This document shows, piece by piece, positions 40,839-48,187 of a stretch of DNA of 64,000 nt. Source of the stretch: Palsa-513 sp036510225 (GTDB lineage Bacteria; Actinomycetota; Thermoleophilia; Solirubrobacterales; Solirubrobacteraceae); NCBI GenBank assembly GCA_036510225.1, contig DATCEH010000067.1, positions 29,757 to 93,756 of the forward strand, written 5' to 3'. The notes under the pieces were generated by a model that had not been told where the DNA came from, searched no databases, and saw nothing but the letters and a program-made list of their open reading frames with translations. The first letter of the stretch is position 1; every line of letters starts with the position of its first letter. The position numbers and the translations under genes were made by a program.

Positions 40839-42350
40839 TCAGCCGAGGTGCCGGAGGCCCGTCCAGATCTGCGACCAAGCTCGGCGTGTCCCGGCGCACA
40901 GATCGACCGGCGCGCCGCGTTCGTCGTTGTCGACGTTCGCCGCGTTCGTGACCCGGGCCGCAATACGACAGCCCACGAAATGGCCGGCGAGCTCCGTGTC
41001 GTCGAGGCCGACGACGACGACCGGGCCGCGACGATCCGGAGGCGGCCCCCACTCGCCAAAGCCGTTGTGGCCGCTGTAGGCGGCCGGCAGCCCGAGCGCC
41101 GGCCCGTAGCGGTCGACCGCGCCGGCCTCGCCGTAGTTCGACGTGAAGACCACGGCAGGCCGGCCGGCCTGCCGGTAGACGCCGGCGACGGTCCGGGCGA
41201 AGTCCGGCCAGCCGATCGTCTCCCCGACATCGCTGTCGGCGGCCAGCACCGGGCCGGTCTGATCCCGCGGGAGGACCGGAAGGGCGATCACCGCGGAGAC
41301 CAGGCCACCCGAGACGATCGCCGCGGCGAGCAGACCGCGCCGCAGCCGCCGGGAGCCGCGCTCGAGCCAGCCGTCGACCTCGATCGCCCCGGCGCCGAGC
41401 AGGACCGGAAACATGCCGGCCAGGTAGTAGGGCTTGCCGCCGGCCGCGAGGAAGATCACGACAAGGACGACCCAGGCGACCGCGAAGAGCCGGAACGGCC
41501 GCAGGCTCTGGCGCCTGACGAGGGCGAGGAGACCTGCGACCCAGACGGGCGAGAGGACGGGGCTGACGAGGAGGAACTGGAACGGGATGAGTGCCCAGCG
41601 GGGCTGCGAGCTGCCCGAGCCGCCGTGGGCGATCGACGAGGAGACCTTGAGCTGGGGCCAGTCGTGGGCGTTCTGCCAGACCAGCCAGGGCGACCACATC
41701 ACGAGTGCGATCACGAGCCCGGCCCAGAGCCAGCGACTCCGGAGCAGGCGGCGGGAACCGACGATCAGGAGACCGGCGCCGAGCCCGACCAGCAGGAATG
41801 GGATCAGCGGCTTGTTGAGCAGGGCGAGCCCGGTGACGGCGCCGGTCGCGATCCAGAGCCGGTCCTCGCCGGTCCGGATCGCCCGGGCGAAGAGCCAGAT
41901 GACGACGGCCCAGGCGAGCAGATCGAAGGTCGACGTGCTCAGCAGATGGCCGGTTGCCAGGACGACCGCTCCGGCCGCGGTGCACCCCGCACCGATCAGC
42001 TGGGCCCGACGCGTCGCGCCGAGCTCGAAGGCGGTGAGGCCGGTGACGAGGACCGTGCCCCCGGCCATCAGAGCCGAGGGAATCCGCAGGACGGTCAGGG
42101 ATCCGGGCGCGATCGAGTCCATCAGGCGAGCGATCAGCGGGGTCAGCGGCCCCTGGTCGGGATAGCTCCAGGCGAGGTGGCGGCCGGCGACGAGGAAGTA
42201 GAGCTCGTCACGGTGGTAGCCGTAGCCGCCGGCCAGGACGATCAGCACGAGGGTGACGACGGCGGCGATGCCGAGCAGCGGTCGGAGCGCCGGGCGGCAG
42301 TCGCCCGAACCAGGAGCGCGGCCGGCGTCGGGATGGCCACTCGGCATCAC
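40839..42350 (-). CDS. Membrane glycosyltransferase, GT39/PMT_2 (ArnT-like)
   Basis: 503 residues, about eleven hydrophobic helices. The first loop after helix 1 reads YGYHRDELYFLVAGRHLAW, the D-E motif of GT-C dolichyl/undecaprenyl-phosphate-dependent mannosyl or arabinosyl transferases. YPDQGPLTPLIARLM follows, typical for the PMT_2 family. A soluble C-terminal domain (about 370-503) has VVFTSNYGEAGAVDRYG and GGPVVVV-type strands. It probably transfers a sugar from a polyprenyl phosphate donor to a surface glycan or lipid. Monocistronic. Confidence 0.85.
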   Translation of the reverse strand: MMPSGHPDAGRAPGSGDCRPALRPLLGIAAVVTLVLIVLAGGYGYHRDELYFLVAGRHLAWSYPDQGPLTPLIARLMDSIAPGSLTVLRIPSALMAGGTVLVTGLTAFELGATRRAQLIGAGCTAAGAVVLATGHLLSTSTFDLLAWAVVIWLFARAIRTGEDRLWIATGAVTGLALLNKPLIPFLLVGLGAGLLIVGSRRLLRSRWLWAGLVIALVMWSPWLVWQNAHDWPQLKVSSSIAHGGSGSSQPRWALIPFQFLLVSPVLSPVWVAGLLALVRRQSLRPFRLFAVAWVVLVVIFLAAGGKPYYLAGMFPVLLGAGAIEVDGWLERGSRRLRRGLLAAAIVSGGLVSAVIALPVLPRDQTGPVLAADSDVGETIGWPDFARTVAGVYRQAGRPAVVFTSNYGEAGAVDRYGPALGLPAAYSGHNGFGEWGPPPDRRGPVVVVGLDDTELAGHFVGCRIAARVTNAANVDNDERGAPVDLCAGTRRAWSQIWTGLRHLG

Positions 42351-42473
42351 CGGATGCTACGAGGTCCGGACGTCCGGGCCGGGCGGGCAGGCGGCGGGAC
42401 GAATTGGCGGCGGTCGGAACGGCGGCGATCACGCTCGACTCGTTCCGCCGCCGGCCGGGTTACCGTATCCGGG

Positions 42474-43700
42474 ATGTCGATGACGCTCTAAGCCGAAGAG
42501 CAGGCGATTCTCGAGCAACAGCTCGTCCCGGCGTTCCGCGCGATCATCGGGGACGAGCAATTTCCGACCGATCCGGCCGAACTGGAGCTGCTCGCGGCAA
42601 GTCTGCTCGTGCCGCTCGAGCTCCCGGACATGCCGGCGGCCGTCACCACGGCCTTCCTCGGGGAGATCGAGAAGCGCGGCGATCAGGATGCTGCCGGCGC
42701 CCTCGCCGCGCTCGCCGTGCTGGCAACCGGGAATGCGGCGGTCGCTGCGCTGGCGGGCGTCGAGCGACTCGCGGTTGACGGCGTCAGGTCGCCGGCGGCC
42801 GGGAGGGTGGGGGCGGCGACGGTCCGAGAAGCCGGGCGTCTCGGCGACGGTGACGCCGAGTTGCTGGTCGCGCTGCTCGAGCGCCCGAAGTCTCGTCGTC
42901 TCCAGGTGGCGGTGCTCGGGGTCGAGCACGAGGACACCGGGGGCGCACTGGTCGAGTGCATGCTGTCCCCGCCGATGCCGGCGGCCGAGGCTCGGTCGCT
43001 GCTCGACCAGACGGAGGACGGCTACCGGTCGGAGCGGCTGGAAGTCGACGAGCTCGTGGCGCGCGCCGTCTCGGCAGCTCAGCGGGCCGTCGACCCGACA
43101 TCGCGCTCGGTCACGAGGCGGCGATCGCCCTGCCGATCATCTCGCGGGCCTTGACCGGCGATCCCGGTGGGCTCCAACGACCGGAGACGGTCCCTCCATG
43201 GGAGGGCGATGACGAGGAACTGGTCGTCGATGCAGCCGAGGACGAGGAGGGCTACCACGAGGTCACCGAGCGCCTGCTCGATGAGCTGGCCGAGTGGGCG
43301 AAGCCCACGTGTCAGCCGGATGGGCCGGTCTGGCGGAGCGGGTGACTTCGTCGGCTCGACGATGCTCGACTGGAAGGGCGGCTACGCGGACGGGTATCTC
43401 GGGCGGTGGACGCGCATCGACCTGGCGGAGTTCCTGCTCGAGTGGTTTCCACGCAAGGTCTCCGTTCAGGAGGAGATGCTCGGAGACGTCGTCGATTGCG
43501 CGATCGCCTTCCTGCGGTTCCTCGACGACCGCGACAGCCTCTCGGGCGAACCGCTCGACGTGCTCGAGGAGGCGTGCGATCGAATGCTCGCCGGAGGCCG
43601 GTCCGGGGCGCAACCGCCAGACACCAAACGCGGGAAGCAGACTACGCAGCGCAAGTCCCAGCGAGCCGCCCGGAAGCGCAACCGGCGCCAGCTCGAGCGC
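42474..43700 (+). pseudogene. Broken gene for a hypothetical actinobacterial protein
   Basis: The gene starts MSMTL at ATG 42474, then an in-frame TAA (42489-42491) interrupts AEEQAILEQQLVPAFRAIIG, which continues open. The first frame runs through LLVPLELPDMPAAVTTAFLG to about AAQRAV near 43090. Sequence then continues one frame off as IALGHEAAIALPIISRAL to PDGPVWRSG near 43343, and returns to the first frame at FVGSTMLDWKGGYADGYLGR, LLEWFPRKVSVQEEM and a Lys/Arg-rich end (about 43640-43690). One stop and two frameshifts show decay. The C-terminal DW..K..-LGRW-PRKV pattern recalls a widespread family of unknown function. Confidence 0.75.
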
Positions 43701-43965
43701 CTTGATCAGCTGCGCGCCGGAACGACCGGCAGGCCCTCGGTCGCGCAGGAATCGCGAGCGCGCGACGGACGACGCCGGTCTCGACGCTCCGTCCGTCCTC
43801 GCGCAGCCCCTCGACGTAGAGGGCCAGCGCCTCGCGGGCGCTCTCGGTCGCGTCTTCGAGGTCCTCGCCCTGCGTGTGCAGCCCGGGCAGGTCAGGGGCG
43901 TACACGTAGTAGCCGCCCTCATCCTGCGGCTCGAAGACGAACTCGATTTCGCGCCGGTCGGGCAT
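43642..43965 (-). CDS. hicB: HicB-family antitoxin, orphaned, with read-through tail
   Basis: ATG 43965 has AGGG in front. The first 70 or so residues match HicB: IEFVFEPQDEGGYYVYAPDL, LPGLHTQGEDLEDATESARE and ALALYVEGLREDGRSVE, ending VVRRALAIPA. After that the frame runs on about 35 residues of Arg/Ala-rich sequence to TAG at 43642-43644. Where the natural stop would be, GCG-CGA replaces the expected GCG-TGA, so a stop codon seems to have been lost. HicB neutralises HicA and represses its own operon. The hicA gene that should follow is a fragment. Confidence 0.7.
   Translation of the reverse strand: MPDRREIEFVFEPQDEGGYYVYAPDLPGLHTQGEDLEDATESAREALALYVEGLREDGRSVETGVVRRALAIPARPRACRSFRRAADQGARAGAGCASGRLAGTCAA
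43692..43744 (-). pseudogene. hicA: hicA toxin 5' fragment
   Basis: Directly after hicB the DNA still encodes EGLPVV and then, one base out of frame, SGAQLIKALE, the HicA N-terminus. The predicted GTG start now reads GCG and one base is missing at 43721. Similarity ends at about 43692, where the 3' end of the plus-strand broken gene begins, so the rest of the toxin is lost. Confidence 0.6.
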
Positions 43966-43981
43966 GCCCTGAGGATACGTA

Positions 43982-44012
43982 ACGGCGGGGTCGGGACTAG
44001 CGACCCCGCCGT
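43982..44012. terminator. Perfect 12-bp hairpin
   Basis: ACGGCGGGGTCG (43982-43993), 7-base loop, CGACCCCGCCGT (44001-44012). It lies 17 bases upstream of hicB and downstream of the retropepsin gene, so it could stop transcription entering hicB. There is no T-tract on either side. Confidence 0.45.
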
Positions 44013-44063
44013 GCTCGGTGCGACCAAATGTGGACGGACGGGGAACAAGACCAAACCATCGAG

Positions 44064-44091
44064 AACGCGTCGAGGCATTGCTCGACGCGTT
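44064..44091. terminator. Perfect 11-bp hairpin
   Basis: AACGCGTCGAG (44064-44074), loop GCATTG, CTCGACGCGTT (44081-44091), in the gap 43966-44214 that holds no supported gene. It could be a terminator or a recombination or protein-binding site. Confidence 0.4.
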
Positions 44092-44214
44092 GCGGCCGCG
44101 CCGGACGTGACCACTCGTCGCCGGGCTTCACCGGGGAAGGGGAACCCCCGCGTCATCGGCGCGTGCGCCCTGAAACCGACGGGGGATCCCCCCGTCCCCC
44201 TACGGTGCGTCCAC

Positions 44215-44619
44215 TCACTCGCGACGTGGCCGGAGCTCAGACCACTCCTCGTAGCTGTCGATCGTGACGACGAAGGGATCGAGGCCGGCGAGCCCGAGCA
44301 GGCCAAACGCCCATGGCCACGGATCGCAGAAGTACACGGTCGGGCTCCAGACGTGGGAGTTGTGACCTTGACGAAGCTCGAGCTGCACGGTCGCGGCACT
44401 ACCGGTCGTCCGTAGACCGCCAAGAGCGATCTCCTCGGTCATCGAGCGATCAAGCTCGATCCCGGCGAGATCGGCCACGTGACCGCCCATCCGGACCGCA
44501 GTAGCGCCGGTGTCCAGCAGACACGCTTGCGGCGCAAGCTCGAGACCCTCGACTACGAGATCGACAACGGGACGCGATCGACCCGCGAACGTCGGGAGCG
44601 GCTGAAACGAGTGTCTCAC
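44215..44619 (-). CDS. Retropepsin-like aspartyl protease
   Basis: 134 residues from GTG 44619. VVDLVVEGLELAPQACLLDT begins the retropepsin fold, and LLDTGATAVRM is the catalytic D-T-G-A motif. ALGGLRTTGSAATVQLEL and WAFGLLGLAGLDPFVVTID give the second psi-loop (LLGLAGLD replaces LLG-x-D/N-x-L). Like retroviral proteases it would act as a dimer. It overlaps the DUF5678-domain gene by GTGA, so the two are co-translated. The natural substrate is unknown. Confidence 0.75.
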   Translation of the reverse strand: MRHSFQPLPTFAGRSRPVVDLVVEGLELAPQACLLDTGATAVRMGGHVADLAGIELDRSMTEEIALGGLRTTGSAATVQLELRQGHNSHVWSPTVYFCDPWPWAFGLLGLAGLDPFVVTIDSYEEWSELRPRRE

Positions 44620-45134
44620 CGCGGAGCGACTCCACCCGCCTGGAATTCGTCGGCGGGAACGCGAAACATGCTGTCGGCCTGCTGCCGGTGCTCCGCCAGC
44701 CACGCCACGACCTCGTGAGGCGTAGCCGTCGCGACGAGGATCTCCGGGCCTTGGGTAGCCACCCACAACCCCGCGAACGGTTCAAGGGTCTCGGCACTCG
44801 GGCGCGAGGTTGCGCTCAACGAACGGGGTTCCTTCTCTGGTCGGGCCGGGCGCGCTTCGACGCCGTCGGACCCGGCCTGGCCGCCAGCACGCCGTCCCGC
44901 CGGAAAGCCAAGGCCGGTAAGAATGCGCCGCGCGTGATGCGACGTGAACTCGGCTCGGTCCAAGCCAGTGATCACGCTCACCACTTGCTTGGGAGGATAA
45001 CGTCGACGGTTGATTACGACGAAGTGGTCCCTAACGGGCTCGGGAAGCACCGCCAACAAATGGTGTTCGACCGTGCTTGCTCGAAGCGCGAAGTCCCGAC
45101 TGGCGATCACCACAGTGCGTATTGCATCCGTCAT
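44616..45134 (-). CDS. DUF5678-like domain protein paired with the aspartyl protease
   Basis: 172 residues from ATG 45134, with GGAG just upstream and a TACGAT box about 30 bases before. The N-terminal part (DFALRASTVEHHLLAVLPEP and RYPPKQVVSVITGLDRAEFT, SHHARRILTGLGF) looks like a small DNA-binding or repressor-like domain. A linker leads to a C-terminal unit: GLWVATQGPEILVATATPHE, VVAWLAEHRQQADSMF and RVPADEF. That unit matches the W-A-x-x-x-G-x-v-v DUF5678 pattern. Small DUF5678 proteins often sit next to retropepsin-like genes, which supports a two-gene module of unknown role. Confidence 0.6.
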   Translation of the reverse strand: MTDAIRTVVIASRDFALRASTVEHHLLAVLPEPVRDHFVVINRRRYPPKQVVSVITGLDRAEFTSHHARRILTGLGFPAGRRAGGQAGSDGVEARPARPEKEPRSLSATSRPSAETLEPFAGLWVATQGPEILVATATPHEVVAWLAEHRQQADSMFRVPADEFQAGGVAPR

Positions 45135-45310
45135 CGATTTCTCCGATCCGTCTCTGCGGAGCTTATCGTACGCCGGCCGGGAATACGCGAAGCCGCAGGA
45201 ACGGCCCGACCGCCGCTGGATGCCTCGCGTCGCGGAGGGCGCGTGCGCGAACGCGGCCAACGCGTGCTCGCGACCCTGGGAGCAATGGTCAGGCCGACGG
45301 AGTCCCGTGA

Positions 45311-45610
45311 CCGGGATCCAGTCGGTGGCCCGGAGCGTTCGAGGAATTATCGATACGCCACCACGGCGACTACGACTAGGCCGGCCTCACCATCGGCAAT
45401 CTGCTCCACCGACGGCTTCCCGTTGAGTCCTGGCAGTTCGACCGCGACGCGTATCTGCGAGCCGTCGAGTCGCACCCGCGTTCCGCGCCTTTGAAGGTGT
45501 CCCCGACCTCGGCGAGTTGGGATCAAAAGCGCGGAGCGGCGATGCGCGAAACGGGGCGGCGCATCGAAGAGGAGTTGGTTGCCCCGGCGCTGTTGGAGGA
45601 GCTTGCCTGA
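45311..45610 (+). pseudogene. C-terminal relic of a TIGR02679/DUF2399 (JetD-like, Wadjet-type) protein
   Basis: The frame reads FEELSIRHHGDYD, a TAG at 45377-45379, then AGLTIGNLLHRRLPVESWQF, DRDAYLRAVESHPRSAPLKV, SASWDQ and MRETGRRIEEELVAPALLEE-LA, ending at TGA 45608-45610. This follows the C-terminal DUF2399 pattern (HGDFDWGG-IxIxNLL ... W-F-AAYRAAV ... L-x-SWDP-x-AM-x-x-G-x-x-VEEE-V). The TAG stands exactly where Trp is conserved. The N-terminal two thirds are missing. In intact systems this is the Toprim-type nuclease of Wadjet-type plasmid defence. Confidence 0.65.
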
Positions 45611-45922
45611 TTATCTGCGCGGAGCCTGTGTAGCTCGTGCTCCCGTCGGGAAGTCGCCCGCGTGAGGGGCTGTCGCCCGCTCAGCCGGGTCGAACATCGG
45701 CGCCGGGCGTCCGCGGCGCGACGTCCCCCAACTGGCTCGCGAGCACGCTCAACCTCGGCGAGGCCCTGCTCCGCCGAGAGCGACGGGTCGGCGGCGGCGG
45801 CCTCCCGTCGCGCCGCCTGGCTCCAATGCACGAAGAGGTCGACTTGGGCCGGCGTCGGCACGATCGCGATCGCGCCGCTGGCTCCTGCAGAGGCCGCCCA
45901 AGTGGGCGACCTCCCGGTCCGA
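45611..45922. other. Region without a supported gene, next to tmRNA
   Basis: One minus-strand frame (about 45740-45861) starts VPTPAQVDLFVHWSQAARRE and EQGLAEVERARE, plausibly the start of a small antitoxin-like protein. It then degenerates into Arg-rich sequence, so it is at most a remnant. The rest shows nothing recognisable. Confidence 0.3.
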
Positions 45923-46286
45923 TGGAGACGGTGGGAATCGAACCCACGTCCGCGATCGCGTGAAAGGTGGCGTCTACGAGCGTAGCCGGCGCTCTGGTCT
46001 CATCCCCCGCTAGCCTTGCCGGCTGGGTTGCGAGGGACCAGCCTTCTGGAGATTTTCCCGGTTCGGCGAAGGCGGGCCTCCCCGGGTGAGCCTGCTATCT
46101 GATCCCGGCGAACCCCGCCGCAGGCTGCGGGGACCGAGACCTCACTCGCCTAGGATTATCTAGGCAGCGAGGGCGTACTCATGTGAGTCCGCACTTATTG
46201 TTTTTCCCGGGTGTTTAACGAGGCCGCCCGGGACCTCGACTCGCAACCACCCCCACGAGCCGACCACGTCGAAGCCTGTCGTCCCC
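45923..46286 (-). ncRNA. ssrA: Transfer-messenger RNA
   Basis: On the minus strand the gene opens GGGGACGACAGGCTTCGACG (5' at 46286) and closes with the T-arm GTGGGTTCGATTCCCAC and CGTCTCC plus an A discriminator. GGGGACG and CGTCTCC pair as the acceptor stem. CCA is not encoded. The tag-reading frame at 46160-46192 follows AACAATAAGT and encodes ADSHEYALAA before TAG. tmRNA, with SmpB, rescues stalled ribosomes and marks the nascent chain for ClpXP-type proteolysis. A TAGGAT box lies about 15 bases upstream. smpB and rnr are 1.4-3.7 kb away on the same strand. Confidence 0.97.
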
Positions 46287-46613
46287 GGGGATGCACACCA
46301 ATCCTAGCCGGTCCCGGCGGTCGCCCACCCCGGAACGAAAACAACGCGGACCGAGCCACGTTGAGGAACCCTCGTCCGGCAGCCCGCGAGGGCCTTCGGT
46401 TTCTGGGTGGCAGGGCCTTGCACCTCGGTGGCCTCGCTCTTTCGTGTCTCAGGTCCGCGTCTGGCGCCAATGTACCGCCCGCCCGTCGCCCCGTGCAAGT
46501 GCCGATCGACACAAAGATCCGCAAAATGCGAAGAAAATGTCAACGCGACCCCGCCGGCGTTTCGTCCCGGGTTTACCGGCCCGGAAGCTACGCCTGCGAC
46601 AATCACGGGTCAC
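46287..46613. promoter_or_regulatory. Divergent upstream region of ssrA and the M50 protease gene
   Basis: No gene is seen. On the minus strand TAGGAT at 46301-46306 is a -10-like box for ssrA, but no clear -35 is found. Near the right end GACAAT may be a -10 for the protease gene. The region is less GC-rich than its neighbours. Confidence 0.35.
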
Positions 46614-47573
46614 ATGCCCGAGCCTCCAACCTCGCTCGCATCACCCCCGCCCGAGCCCGCGCCCGCCGCGTCCGTCCATACGCCGGCCGCCTCCCAGGAT
46701 CCGGCCCACCAGGCCTGGATCGGGCCGCCCGTCGCGGTCGGCCCCGCCGGGACGGTCGACCCCTTCGGCCGGCCGATTCCCCGTCCGCCCAAACGGTCGC
46801 GGATACGCGAGCGGGCCAGTGCGATCGGCGCCGGCGTGATCGCGATCATCGCCAAGTTCAAGGCGATCCTCCTGATCCTCCCGAAGATCAAGCTCCTCAC
46901 CACCGCCAGCACGGCGATCGTCTCCGTCGTCGCCTACAGCCTCTTCTTCGGCTGGTGGTTCGCCGTCGGCTTCGTCGTCCTCCTCTTCATCCACGAGATG
47001 GGCCACGTGATCGCCCTCCGCCGCGAGGGGATCCCCGCCAGCGCGCCGATGTTCATCCCCTTCCTCGGCGCCGTGATCACCGCCCGCACGCTCGGCGACA
47101 ACGCCCTCGCCGAGGCCCGAGTCGGCCTCGCCGGGCCGATCCTCGGCTCGGTCGGCGCCGCCGCGTGCGCCCTGATCGGCATCGCGACCGGCAGCGACCT
47201 GCTCCAGGCACTGGCCTACACCGGCTTCTTCCTCAACCTCTTCAATCTGATCCCCGTCGTCCCGCTCGACGGCGGCCGGGCGATGGCCGCGATGTCCCCG
47301 GCGATGTGGCTCGTCGGCTTCCTCGGCATGCTCGCCCTCGGCTTCGTCAGCGGCAACCCGATTCTCTTCGTGTTCGCCGCGATCGGCGGCTTCGAGAGCT
47401 GGCGCCGCTGGAAGCTGATCCGCCAGCGCTCGCTCGTCACGGCCGCCTACTACAGAGTCTCCCCCCGCGCCCGCCTGGCCGTCGGCGGCGTCTACGTCGG
47501 CCTGATGTTCACCCTCGCGCTCGCCATGTGGGCGACCTACGTCCCCCACTCGGTCGGCTTCGGCCGGTACTAG
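46614..47573 (+). CDS. Site-2-protease-like M50 family metalloprotease
   Basis: 319 residues from ATG 46614. A Pro-rich cytoplasmic head (about 1-60) is followed by about six membrane helices. The zinc site is FIHEMGHVIALRREG (His127, Glu128, His131), and the third ligand lies in IPVVPLDGGRAM (Asp219). PMFIPFLGAVI is the family's P-F-x-G-A loop. Intramembrane proteases of this type release membrane-bound regulators. An upstream extension to 46407 lacks protein character. It is the only plus-strand gene between ssrA and smpB. Confidence 0.9.
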   Translation: MPEPPTSLASPPPEPAPAASVHTPAASQDPAHQAWIGPPVAVGPAGTVDPFGRPIPRPPKRSRIRERASAIGAGVIAIIAKFKAILLILPKIKLLTTASTAIVSVVAYSLFFGWWFAVGFVVLLFIHEMGHVIALRREGIPASAPMFIPFLGAVITARTLGDNALAEARVGLAGPILGSVGAAACALIGIATGSDLLQALAYTGFFLNLFNLIPVVPLDGGRAMAAMSPAMWLVGFLGMLALGFVSGNPILFVFAAIGGFESWRRWKLIRQRSLVTAAYYRVSPRARLAVGGVYVGLMFTLALAMWATYVPHSVGFGRY

Positions 47574-47663
47574 GCCGACGCCCGAGCCAGGCTCGACTCG
47601 GCCCGCCCGACCCCCGCCCGACCCGCACCGGTCCCGGCCGGCCCCACCCGCCGGGACGCGGCC

Positions 47664-48143
47664 CTAGAAATTCACCTCACGAAGCGCCCGGTCCATCTCG
47701 CGCTTGGAATCCCGCTCCTTCATCGACTCGCGCTTGTCGTGGAGGTCCTTGCCCCTCGCCAGGGCGATCTCGACCTTCGCGTGGCGGCCCTTGAAGTAGA
47801 TCCGCGTCGGCACGAGCGTCCACCCCCGCTCGGCCACCCGCGCCTCGATCCGCTCGATCTCCCGCCGGTTGAGCAGGAGCTTCCGGTCACGCTCGGGCTC
47901 GTGGTTCTCCCGGCTGGCCGGGGCATACGGCGGGACGTGGACGTTGCGCAGCCACAGCTCCCCGTCCTTGAGCGCCGCGAACCCGTCCTTGAGCTGGGCC
48001 CCGCCCGTCCGCAGGGACTTGACCTCCGTCCCCTGGAGGACGACCCCGCACTCGAAGCGCTCGAGCAGGTTGTACCGGTATGACGCGTACCTGTTCGACG
48101 CGACGTCGCCCGCCGAGATCTTCCGCTTGCTCTTCTTGGCCAT
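47664..48143 (-). CDS. smpB: SsrA-binding protein SmpB
   Basis: 159 residues. ISAGDVASNRYASYRYNLLE and RFECGVVLQGTEVKSLRTGG are the canonical SmpB start, followed by LWLRNVHVPPY and RGWTLVPTRIYFKGRHAKVE. The C-terminal tail KRESMKERDSKREMDRALRE-VNF is the helix entering the mRNA channel. It delivers tmRNA to stalled ribosomes. It follows rnr by 44 bases, the usual rnr-smpB linkage, and ssrA is nearby. Confidence 0.97.
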   Translation of the reverse strand: MAKKSKRKISAGDVASNRYASYRYNLLERFECGVVLQGTEVKSLRTGGAQLKDGFAALKDGELWLRNVHVPPYAPASRENHEPERDRKLLLNRREIERIEARVAERGWTLVPTRIYFKGRHAKVEIALARGKDLHDKRESMKERDSKREMDRALREVNF

Positions 48144-48187
48144 GACGACCCAGACTACGCGAGCCCGACGTCCACCCGCCGCCGCGC

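Noticed and set aside
45523..45861. Minus-strand 112-codon frame next to tmRNA
   Set aside because: Only the first 40 or so residues look protein-like; the rest is Arg-rich and overlaps the JetD relic. At most a remnant.
42474..45922. Integrated element with attachment duplication of the tmRNA 3' end
   Set aside because: I looked for a second copy of the T-arm and acceptor sequence and for an integrase and found neither in the window.
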